Assembly (NCBI GenBank): GCA_018370615.1
Contig: JAGZAC010000122.1
Coordinates: 1 to 5,858, forward strand
Direction: 5' to 3'
Source of the DNA: Clostridiales bacterium
Lineage (GTDB): Bacteria; Bacillota; Clostridia; Oscillospirales; CAG-272
Length of the DNA: 5,858 bases
The notes under the pieces were generated by a model that was given only the letters and a program-made list of their open reading frames with translations, searched no databases and was not told where the DNA came from. Made by a program: the position numbers and the translations under genes. Below are positions 1-5,137 of the stretch, in pieces; the stretch's first letter is position 1, and every line of letters begins with the position of its first letter.

Positions 1-2
1 CG

Positions 3-701
3 GATCAGCGCCGCGCGAAGGCAAAAGAGGAAGAATTCCGCAGCAATTCCAAGGTAAATCTGGACGATTTGTTTGCGCAGATTAAAGAAGGCGTACAGGA
101 ACTGAATATCATTGTAAAGGCTGACGTTGGAGGCTCCGCGGAAGCGGTGAAGCAGGCGTTGGAAAAAATCTCCAATGATGAGGTGCGGGTACGTGTAATT
201 CACTCTGCGGTAGGCGGTATTACGGAAAGTGATGTAATGCTGGCGGCGGCGTCTAATGCAATTATTGTTGGATTTAATGTCCGTCCCGACAAAGGCGCCA
301 TCGATTCTGCCCAGCGGCAGAAGGTGGATATCCGCACCTATCGGATCATTTACGAGTGTATAGAAGAAATTACTGCTGCCACCAAGGGCATGCTGGCGCC
401 TGAGTTTGTGGAAAAGGTGATCGGACAGGCGCAGGTGCGGCAAACGATTCGGGTACCCAATGTGGGAATTGTCGCCGGTTCCTATGTACAGGATGGTGTG
501 ATTGCCCGGAATGCGCAGATCCGCGTAGTGCGGGATGGCATCGTTGTAGCTGAGGACAAAATTTCCTCTCTGCGTCGATTCAAAGACGATGTCAGGGAAG
601 TGCAGCAAGGGTATGAATGCGGTATCGGTTTGGAGAAGTTCAACGATATCAAAGAGGGCGATATCCTGGAAGCATTTATTATGGAAGAGGTTGCCAGATA
701 A
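3..701 (+). CDS. infB: Translation initiation factor IF-2, C-terminal part (5' end outside the window)
   Basis: IF-2 is the GTPase that brings initiator fMet-tRNA to the 30S subunit and promotes 50S joining in the cytoplasm. Only the last 232 residues are present. The reading frame is open from base 3 and enters with a charged helix (KAKEEEF) followed by VNLDDLF, the usual lead-in to domain III. Residues about 30-125 match IF-2 domain III, with ELNIIVKADV, VIHSAVGGITESDVMLA and IIVGFNVRP. Residues about 143-225 match the terminal beta-barrel (C2) that holds the fMet-tRNA acceptor end, including TIRVPNVGIVAGSYV and GYECGIGLEKFNDIKEGD with the conserved Cys. The G domain lies upstream. A TTG at 69 is an internal Leu codon, not a start. 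The stop at 699-701 is followed by a hairpin terminator. Identity is very secure; the symbol follows from family recognition. Confidence 0.97.
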   Translation, partial: DQRRAKAKEEEFRSNSKVNLDDLFAQIKEGVQELNIIVKADVGGSAEAVKQALEKISNDEVRVRVIHSAVGGITESDVMLAAASNAIIVGFNVRPDKGAIDSAQRQKVDIRTYRIIYECIEEITAATKGMLAPEFVEKVIGQAQVRQTIRVPNVGIVAGSYVQDGVIARNAQIRVVRDGIVVAEDKISSLRRFKDDVREVQQGYECGIGLEKFNDIKEGDILEAFIMEEVAR

Positions 702-712
702 GTGTATTAAAG

Positions 713-747
713 GCCTAGGAAGGGATACCTTCCTAGGCTTGTTTATC
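713..747 (+). terminator. Hairpin terminator after infB
   Basis: A perfect 11-bp inverted repeat pairs GCCTAGGAAGG (713-723) with CCTTCCTAGGC (728-738) around a GATA loop. It begins 12 bases after the infB stop. The T-rich tail after it (TTGTTTAT) is interrupted by G, so termination may be partial. The next gene starts only 31 bases after the stem and no good promoter is visible in that gap, so read-through may feed the GNAT gene. Confidence 0.72.
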
Positions 748-756
748 ATATTAAGA

Positions 757-763
757 AAGGAAG
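757..763 (+). promoter_or_regulatory. Ribosome binding site that sets the GNAT start
   Basis: AAGGAAG at 757-763 is a good Shine-Dalgarno match. It overlaps or abuts the ATG at 764, which is too close to serve it. The in-frame ATG at 770 lies 6 bases beyond and is the likely start. Confidence 0.7.
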
Positions 764-769
764 ATGAAA

Positions 770-1255
770 ATGGAAAAGTGTGTGAGAAGAGCAGCTATAG
801 AAGATGTGGACGCATTGATTGATTTGCTTTTATACGTTGCAGACTGCCACAGCAGTCAGCGGGGAGAGCTTTTTTGCACCGGCAGGGCTGCATATACGAA
901 AGAAGAGCTGCTGCATTTTATAGACACGGGAGAAATGGAGATTTTTGTATCCGTGGATGAAACAGATACTGTGACGGGCCTAATTATGTGCAAGGTAAAG
1001 GACCTTGTAAATCATAAGATTTTGCGGGACTGCCGTGTATTGTGGGTAGAGGACATGTCTGTCAGTGTGTCCGTGCAAAAAGAGGGATACGGAAAGATGC
1101 TTTTGGATTATGTCAAAGCATACGGCCGGTCTCAGGGATGCAGCCGACTGGAGCTGAATGTATGGGCCTTTAACGAAGGTGCCCATGGGTTTTATATACA
1201 CGAGGGAATGCGTGAACAGCGGCACATAATGGAATATAATTTGTCGGAGCAGTAA
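770..1255 (+). CDS. GNAT-family N-acetyltransferase
   Basis: Predicted cytoplasmic enzyme of 161 residues that transfers an acetyl group from acetyl-CoA to an unknown amine. The order of elements fits a single GNAT fold. An N-terminal RRAAIEDVDALIDLL strand-helix opens the protein. A central strand pair (IFVSVDE, TGLIMCKV) and beta-4 (VLWVEDMSVSVSV) follow. The acetyl-CoA pyrophosphate loop is QKEGYG (Q103, G106, G108), the Q/RxxGxG/A motif A. After it come a long helix, then LELNVWAFNEGAHGFYIHEGM, whose Tyr near residue 142 lies where many GNATs keep a general-acid Tyr. The ATG at 770 is preferred over that at 764 because of Shine-Dalgarno spacing; the alternative adds only MK. Length is normal for a stand-alone GNAT. 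The substrate cannot be told from sequence. It lies just after infB, where rbfA is usual, but it is not RimI-like enough to claim ribosomal protein acetylation. Confidence 0.9.
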   Translation: MEKCVRRAAIEDVDALIDLLLYVADCHSSQRGELFCTGRAAYTKEELLHFIDTGEMEIFVSVDETDTVTGLIMCKVKDLVNHKILRDCRVLWVEDMSVSVSVQKEGYGKMLLDYVKAYGRSQGCSRLELNVWAFNEGAHGFYIHEGMREQRHIMEYNLSEQ

Positions 1256-1279
1256 ATGGAAGCTAGCTTTTTTATAAGT

Positions 1280-1320
1280 CTCCCCTGGGAGGGGGTGGCA
1301 CGGTGTAGCGGTTGTTATCT
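1280..1320 (+). repeat. Degenerate copy of a double-hairpin interspersed repeat (unit 1)
   Basis: The stretch starts with CTCCCCTGGGAGGGGGTGGCA, then CGGTGTAG and a GGTTGTTA tail. It has the same order as the complete unit at 1465-1513 (C-rich/G-rich hairpin, short second element, GGTTGT end), but both hairpin loops and most of the second stem are shortened. It begins about 25 bases after the GNAT stop. It is read as an eroded copy of the same family in forward orientation. Confidence 0.5.
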
Positions 1321-1331
1321 TAAATCAAATA

Positions 1332-1386
1332 AACAATCCCTCAGTCTTCGCATGCGCGAAGCCAGCTCCCTTTACACAAGGGAGCC
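1332..1386 (-). repeat. Complete copy of the double-hairpin interspersed repeat, inverted (unit 2)
   Basis: Read on the minus strand, the unit is a GGCTCCCTT/AAGGGAG hairpin, then a CTTCGC-ATGC-GCGAAG hairpin (plus-strand arms 1346-1351 and 1356-1361), then the tail ACTGAGGGATTGTT. The first stem pairs 1365-1372 with 1378-1385 (8 bp, 5-base loop TACAC). The architecture equals unit 4 in the opposite orientation. From memory, units with a CTCCCTTGTG hairpin and a GAGGGRTTGT end are widespread in intergenic regions of gut clostridia. They carry no coding sequence and look like small non-autonomous elements. Confidence 0.75.
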
Positions 1387-1390
1387 TTTT
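1365..1390 (+). terminator. Possible GNAT terminator supplied by a repeat hairpin
   Basis: The 8-bp stem GCTCCCTT (1365-1372)/AAGGGAGC (1378-1385) inside repeat unit 2 is followed on the plus strand by CTTTTGCTTT. This is the first credible rightward terminator after the GNAT stop at 1255. The T-run is short, so its strength is uncertain; the opposing stem at 1560-1592 could also stop rightward transcripts. Confidence 0.4.
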
Positions 1391-1397
1391 GCTTTAT

Positions 1398-1454
1398 GCC
1401 TCCCCTGTGCATAGAGGACTTACTTCGCTTGAAGCCTCCCCACAGGGGGCCTTC
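1398..1454. repeat. Rearranged fragments of the same repeat (unit 3)
   Basis: Bases 1398-1411 (GCCTCCCCTGTGCA) are identical to the first 14 bases of unit 4. The segment then diverges. Bases 1422-1454, read on the minus strand, again resemble the start of the family (GGCCCCCTGTGGGGAGG, then CTTC-AAGC-GAAG). The result is two partial copies facing each other. Bases 1431-1454 can also fold into an imperfect hairpin (GAAGcCTCCC with GGGGGcCTTC). It is best read as a nested insertion or recombination scar. Confidence 0.5.
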
Positions 1455-1464
1455 TCATTTTAAA

Positions 1465-1513
1465 GCCTCCCCTGTGCAAGGGGAGGTGTCAGCGTAGCTG
1501 ACGGAGGGGTTGT
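1465..1513 (+). repeat. Complete copy of the double-hairpin interspersed repeat (unit 4)
   Basis: Hairpin one pairs CCTCCCCT (1466-1473) with AGGGGAGG (1479-1486) around GTGCA. Hairpin two pairs GTCAGC (1488-1493) with GCTGAC (1497-1502) around GTA. The tail is GGAGGGGTTGT. This is the best preserved forward unit and the reference for units 1-3. With them it fills most of the 342-base gap between the GNAT and gpmI stops. A small further hairpin (GCCTGT 1526-1531/ACAGGC 1537-1542) follows but is not clearly part of the repeat. Confidence 0.75.
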
Positions 1514-1559
1514 AAAAATCCTTTAGCCTGTTTTCCACAGGCAGACTTATCTTGCAGTA

Positions 1560-1592
1560 AAAAAGAACGAGGAACGTCTCCTCGTTCTTTTT
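1560..1592 (-). terminator. Strong hairpin terminator after gpmI
   Basis: A perfect 14-bp inverted repeat pairs 1560-1573 with 1579-1592 around a 5-base loop. Its core is GAACGAGGA/TCCTCGTTC and the outer five pairs are A-T. On the minus strand it begins 5 bases after the gpmI stop and ends in a run of T, the classic intrinsic terminator form. The A/T flanks are symmetrical, so it can also act on the plus strand and insulate the convergent GNAT gene. Confidence 0.9.
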
Positions 1593-1597
1593 CATAC

Positions 1598-3250
1598 TTA
1601 CTTTACTTCAATAATAGATTTATCCCACATATCCGGTGCTTCATATCCCAACAGATTCACCACCGTTGCAGCTACATTGGAAAGACCAAATCCGCTTTCC
1701 CCAGTTTTAACTGTATACTGGTCAGTATAAAAGTTGTCGTATACAATGAAGGGAACGGGATTTAACGTATGACTGGTCTTTGCCTTATAGGCCCCGTCCT
1801 TGTCCACCTTCGGCATTCCCTTCTTGTCCGTTTCATACATCTCGTCTGCGTTGCCGTGGTCGGCTGTCACCAGCGCAATTCCCTGAAGTTCGTCAACTGC
1901 CTGCAGAATCCGTGCCAGCTGGAGATCCAGTGCCTCCATGGAGCAGATGGTTGCCTCAAGGCTGCCGGTGTGCCCCACCATGTCCCCGTTGGGGAAATTG
2001 ACCCGCATACAGGGATATTTGCCGCTGCGCATAGCCTCTATCAGCGTGTCCGTGATTTCGGCGCACTTCATCCAGGGGCGTTGTTCAAAGGGAACGATGT
2101 CTGAGGGAATTTCCACGTAGGTTTCCAGCTCTTCTGAAAATTTGCCGGACCGGTTTCCGTTCCAGAAATAGGTGACATGCCCGTATTTTTGTGTCTCAGA
2201 TATGGCATACTGCGCTACACCTGTGCCCGCCAGATATTCGCCCATGGTATTGGTGATTTCCGGGGGAGATACCAGATATCTATGCGGGATGTGCAAATCG
2301 CCGTCATATTCCAGCATGCCTGCATATGCCACCTTGGGTACGCGCACACGGTCAAAGTGTGTAAAATCGCTGCCCTCCTCAAAAGCCTTGGAAATTTCAA
2401 TGGCGCGGTCGCCTCGAAAGTTGAAGAAAATCACGCTGTCCCCGTCCTGGATGGTGCCCACGGGGGTGCCGTTTTCAGCAATAACAAAGGGCGGCAGGTC
2501 CTGGTCGATGACGGGACTTTCGCTGCGGTAGGTCTCAATAGCCTCTGCAGCGGAGGCAAACTGCCGACCTTCGCCCAGTACGTGGGTTTTCCAGCCCTTT
2601 TCCACCATCGCCCAGTTTGCTTCGTATCGGTCCATGGTAATATTCATTCGGCCGCCGCCGGAGGCGATTTTGATATCAAAGTCTGCACTGCGCAATTCGT
2701 CCAGAAATGCTTCAAAGGGATTTACATAGTCCAGGGCAGAGGTTTCTCCTACGTCTCGTCCATCCAAAAGAATGTGCACCCGTACACGCCGGACGCCGTC
2801 TTCCTTTGCGCGGGTGATAAGCGCCTTTAGGTGGTCAATGTGTGAATGGACGTTTCCGTCGGAGAACAGGCCCAAAAAGTGGAGGGTGCCGCCGCTGGCC
2901 TTTACGTTATTTATCTCCTCTTGCCATGCTTCGGAAGCAAACAGCTTACCAGATTCGATGGAAGCAGACACTAGCTTTGCTCCCTGAGCAAAGACCTGGC
3001 CGGAGCCCAGGGCATTGTGTCCTACCTCTGAGTTGCCCATGTCATCATCGGTGGGAAGTCCTACAGCAGTGCCATGGGCTTTCAGCTTCACCATAGGATA
3101 TTCCTTTAGAATTCTGTCCAGTGTAGGCGTGTATGCACGCTGCACGGCGTTTCCGTCTCCAGCCGGGGCGAGACCGACGCCGTCCATAATGATAGTGAGA
3201 ACAGGTCCCTTAACCTGCACGGGGTGCTGCAATTTTTTCAATTCTTTCAT
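1598..3250 (-). CDS. gpmI: 2,3-bisphosphoglycerate-independent phosphoglycerate mutase, long plant-type form
   Basis: Interconverts 3- and 2-phosphoglycerate in lower glycolysis through a phosphoserine intermediate on a two-metal centre, in the cytoplasm. The 550 residues include IIMDGVG (metal Asp23), MGNSEVGHNALGSG with catalytic Ser74, HILLDGRD (161-166), ASGGGRMNITMDRYE (197-210) and FFNFRGDR (275-282). Later motifs are FPNGDMVGHTG with Asp423 and His427, VTADHGNADEMYE with Asp464 and His465, and SHTLNPVPF with His494. All expected catalytic and metal ligands appear present. NSEVGHNALGSG, QYAISETQKYGHVTYFWNGNRSG and the roughly 550-residue length resemble the plant/trypanosomatid branch more than the roughly 510-residue Bacillus enzyme. 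The start at 3250 is chosen because GGAGAG sits 7 bases upstream; an in-frame ATG at 3310 would add 20 residues inside the preceding gene. It is the second gene of an operon with the GH123-type gene, 22 bases downstream of it. Confidence 0.96.
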   Translation of the reverse strand: MKELKKLQHPVQVKGPVLTIIMDGVGLAPAGDGNAVQRAYTPTLDRILKEYPMVKLKAHGTAVGLPTDDDMGNSEVGHNALGSGQVFAQGAKLVSASIESGKLFASEAWQEEINNVKASGGTLHFLGLFSDGNVHSHIDHLKALITRAKEDGVRRVRVHILLDGRDVGETSALDYVNPFEAFLDELRSADFDIKIASGGGRMNITMDRYEANWAMVEKGWKTHVLGEGRQFASAAEAIETYRSESPVIDQDLPPFVIAENGTPVGTIQDGDSVIFFNFRGDRAIEISKAFEEGSDFTHFDRVRVPKVAYAGMLEYDGDLHIPHRYLVSPPEITNTMGEYLAGTGVAQYAISETQKYGHVTYFWNGNRSGKFSEELETYVEIPSDIVPFEQRPWMKCAEITDTLIEAMRSGKYPCMRVNFPNGDMVGHTGSLEATICSMEALDLQLARILQAVDELQGIALVTADHGNADEMYETDKKGMPKVDKDGAYKAKTSHTLNPVPFIVYDNFYTDQYTVKTGESGFGLSNVAATVVNLLGYEAPDMWDKSIIEVK

Positions 3251-3257
3251 ATATTTT

Positions 3258-3263
3258 CTCTCC
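3258..3263 (-). promoter_or_regulatory. Ribosome binding site of gpmI
   Basis: On the minus strand GGAGAG lies 7 bases before the ATG at 3250, inside the 22-base gap after the upstream stop codon. It decides between the 550-residue start and a longer in-frame start at 3310 that has no such signal and overlaps the preceding gene by about 38 bases. Confidence 0.8.
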
Positions 3264-3272
3264 AGTATTGAT

Positions 3273-4925
3273 TTATATATTTTCCGCAATAAGGCGGTTG
3301 ATTTTCTCACGGGTTTCTAAAATAAACGCTTGGTCGGTTGGATACTTCTTAAATGTAATTTCCCCACGGGACTCCAGAATATCCATCACTGCCTGCCGCC
3401 CGCACAATTTTTCTGCCAGGGCAAAGGCGCGCATATCATACAGAGCCGCGGTAAAGCCCAGCAGATGGATGGTTTCATAGGCGGTGCCGTCCGGTGCGGG
3501 ATAAACGGAGAAGGCGTCACCAGCGGGAACCCAGTACCCGCCGTCTGTGCACATATAGGGGTTGCAGAATTCCATAGAGCCTTCGGTGAAGTAGAAGTTG
3601 TATCCCCATTGGAGAAATCCGGCGATATTGTATTTATACAGCTGCGTACCGATGATCCGGTTTCTGGCAGTGGATATGGAGACAAATCGATTGGACACCT
3701 GCTGGCACTGACAGCAGCAGTAGTATGCCCACAGGTTGTCTACCTTTGCTTCCAAATACGGTTCGATGTGATCGATAGACACCACCGGGGTTTCTACTGC
3801 GCCCTTTTCGTAAAAGCTAAAGTCGGAAAGGGCGTCCATAACGGTCTGCTCTGCCAGAGCAGCCTGGATACCCTCTTTTGCGGCAAGATAGCTTTCCAGC
3901 TTGTCGCCGCCGGGCTCGTCGGACAGATGAAACACCATTCGGTCTCCGGCTCCAAGGCGGTCCATCTCTTCGATCAGCGCCGGCAGGAAGGCATTTAAGA
4001 ACCCTCGGTATTCTTCTCCCGCCGCATCGGTGTCCCAACCAAAAACCTGCTGGTACCCGTCATCGGTATTTGCCATGATTTTGGGGGCATGGTGGGCGCC
4101 CCACTGGGTAAACAGGTGAGAAATCTCAAAGTAGCGGATGCCTACATCATCGCACATTTTGACCCATCGCTCCAGCTTTTCAAAGCCGAAAGACCAGCCG
4201 TCCTTTGTTTTTGTTACATCTACCAGCTGTACGGTAGGGCGCTGATGCCATTTCGCTGTATCCAGCGGCGGTGTGAAGACCGGGGTCAAAATCATATTGA
4301 TACCGTTATCCACTGCGGTCTGCAGAAAGGATTCCATGATTTCCCAATGGCGCTGGGAGAAAATTTCTACGTTATAATATACAGCCAGGCAATCAGGGTG
4401 AAACCACTGGGTAACCTTTAGTGTTTGCGGCGGCAGCGCTGCCGGAATGATTTCCACAGTAAAGTCTGTTTCGGCGAGAAATTCATTTTCATGTCCCCGC
4501 AGAACAAAGTGGATAGGGTATGTGCCTCCCTGCATATGCTCCGGCACGCGGATGTCAATCCAAAGGGCTTGAAGGTCTCTTGTAATATAAATCCAGTTTT
4601 TGCTTGTAATGGGGCGCAGCAGGTCCGGGTACAGACCTGGTTGGGTGCGCAGGTATGCTCCGTCGTCACAACCGCAGTACAGGGGATTGCGCACAGGCAC
4701 GTTGTCGACTCTCTGAAAGGTGACGTAGGGCGCGAGAGGCCCTTCTACAAACAGAAATCCCACCTTTCGCATGGGATCGTTATCGCTCAGCTGATATGCA
4801 AGCTGAAAGCTGAACCGCTCTCCCAGCAGCATGGAGCCTTTTGCATAATCCATTTTGGCGTGAATGGACTCATCCAAAAAGCACTTCTCTGTCTGGGGAA
4901 TGGGCTTTATCAAAATATTGCTCAT
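3273..4925 (-). CDS. DUF4091 / glycoside hydrolase family 123-like protein
   Basis: Likely a glycosidase. Characterised GH123 enzymes remove beta-linked N-acetylgalactosamine by substrate-assisted catalysis with an adjacent Asp-Glu pair. The 550 residues show a beta-rich N-terminal domain (about 1-165; GERFSFQLAYQL, LWIDIRVPEHMQGGTYPIHF). A (beta/alpha)8-type catalytic domain follows (about 170-510; NGINMILTPVFTPP, VGIRYFEISHLFTQWG). It carries FHLSDEP with Asp336-Glu337, the expected catalytic pair, then YKYNIAGFLQWGYNFY (430-445). A Cys-rich run, YYCCCQCQQ (401-409), follows strand LWA. There is no signal peptide or membrane segment, so the enzyme is probably cytoplasmic and acts on imported oligosaccharide. 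The start at 4925 has GAGG 5 bases upstream; an in-frame ATG at 4994 would add 23 residues and is unlikely because it lies upstream of the predicted transcript start. It is first gene of the operon with gpmI. Substrate specificity is inference from the family only. Confidence 0.87.
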   Translation of the reverse strand: MSNILIKPIPQTEKCFLDESIHAKMDYAKGSMLLGERFSFQLAYQLSDNDPMRKVGFLFVEGPLAPYVTFQRVDNVPVRNPLYCGCDDGAYLRTQPGLYPDLLRPITSKNWIYITRDLQALWIDIRVPEHMQGGTYPIHFVLRGHENEFLAETDFTVEIIPAALPPQTLKVTQWFHPDCLAVYYNVEIFSQRHWEIMESFLQTAVDNGINMILTPVFTPPLDTAKWHQRPTVQLVDVTKTKDGWSFGFEKLERWVKMCDDVGIRYFEISHLFTQWGAHHAPKIMANTDDGYQQVFGWDTDAAGEEYRGFLNAFLPALIEEMDRLGAGDRMVFHLSDEPGGDKLESYLAAKEGIQAALAEQTVMDALSDFSFYEKGAVETPVVSIDHIEPYLEAKVDNLWAYYCCCQCQQVSNRFVSISTARNRIIGTQLYKYNIAGFLQWGYNFYFTEGSMEFCNPYMCTDGGYWVPAGDAFSVYPAPDGTAYETIHLLGFTAALYDMRAFALAEKLCGRQAVMDILESRGEITFKKYPTDQAFILETREKINRLIAENI

Positions 4926-4965
4926 ATTTACCTCACAAAAATGCATAATGATTCCTAACCAATTT

Positions 4966-4994
4966 ATCTTACCATATTTTTTTATATTGTACAA
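4966..4994 (-). promoter_or_regulatory. Candidate sigma-A promoter for the GH123-gpmI operon
   Basis: On the minus strand, TTGTAC (4994-4989) and TAAGAT (4971-4966) are separated by 17 bases of A/T-rich DNA. The -35 matches consensus at three of six positions and the -10 at four of six. A start near 4959 would leave a leader of about 35 bases before the ATG at 4925. It is the best pair I see in the gap, but is only moderate. Confidence 0.45.
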
Positions 4995-5007
4995 GAAATA
5001 TGAAAAT

Positions 5008-5031
5008 TTTAACAGTAAAAAATCTGTTAAA
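5008..5031. promoter_or_regulatory. Inverted repeat between the divergent promoters, candidate operator
   Basis: TTTAACAG (5008-5015) and CTGTTAAA (5024-5031) form a perfect 8-bp inverted repeat with an 8-base A/T-rich spacer. It ends 7 bases before the rightward -35 box and starts 13 bases beyond the leftward -35 box. That placement suits a dimeric regulator acting on both genes. No known operator is recognised and no regulator gene lies in the window. A/T-rich palindromes also arise by chance. Confidence 0.4.
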
Positions 5032-5038
5032 TTCTGTA

Positions 5039-5067
5039 TTGACAGAGAATGGGGTTTGTGCTATCAT
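5039..5067 (+). promoter_or_regulatory. Strong sigma-A promoter for the YitT-family gene
   Basis: A perfect -35 TTGACA (5039-5044) and a -10 TATCAT (5062-5067, five of six matches) are separated by exactly 17 bases. Transcription should begin near 5073-5075, giving a leader of about 63-65 bases before the ATG at 5138. Confidence 0.8.
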
Positions 5068-5074
5068 TTGACTT

Positions 5075-5106
5075 GCGGCGGTGAGAACCGACAGGTTTCC
5101 TGCCGC
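5075..5106 (+). ncRNA. Predicted three-way-junction RNA structure at the 5' end of the yitT-family mRNA
   Basis: Three helices fit together with almost no unpaired bases. GCGG (5075-5078) pairs with CCGC (5103-5106) and encloses two hairpins. The first is CGGT-GAGA-ACCG (5079-5090) with a GNRA tetraloop. The second is CAGG-TTT-CCTG (5092-5102). Only A5091 is left single at the junction. The fold begins at or within two bases of the predicted transcript start. It matches no riboswitch class I recognise. There is no clear T-run after it, so it is not a simple attenuator. It could be a 5' mRNA stabiliser or a small regulatory leader. Confidence 0.4.
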
Positions 5107-5137
5107 TCTATTTCTGCGTAAATAAAGTTGGGCAATT

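Noticed and set aside
744..749. TATCAT as a -10 box for the GNAT gene
   Set aside because: No -35-like hexamer lies 16-18 bases upstream, and the transcript would start only about 10-15 bases before the ATG, over the ribosome binding site.
1259..1273. AAGCTAGCTT followed by a T-run just after the GNAT gene as a terminator
   Set aside because: The palindrome has no room for a loop and would leave only about 3 bp of stem, too weak for an intrinsic terminator.
1280..1513. CRISPR array
   Set aside because: The repeated units are hairpins in mixed orientation with no regular spacing or unique spacers, and no cas gene is present.
2177..2830. 217-codon plus-strand open frame opposite gpmI
   Set aside because: It is antisense to a clearly conserved enzyme. 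Its translation has no recognisable domain and no ribosome binding site was seen. It is explained by codon bias of the real gene.
3330..3998. 222-codon plus-strand open frame opposite the GH123-like gene
   Set aside because: Same reason: a shadow of the minus-strand coding sequence with low-complexity, unfamiliar translation.
1598..4925. Both minus-strand genes are exactly 1653 bases (550 residues)
   Set aside because: The proteins share no sequence or fold similarity, so this is a coincidence and not a duplication.
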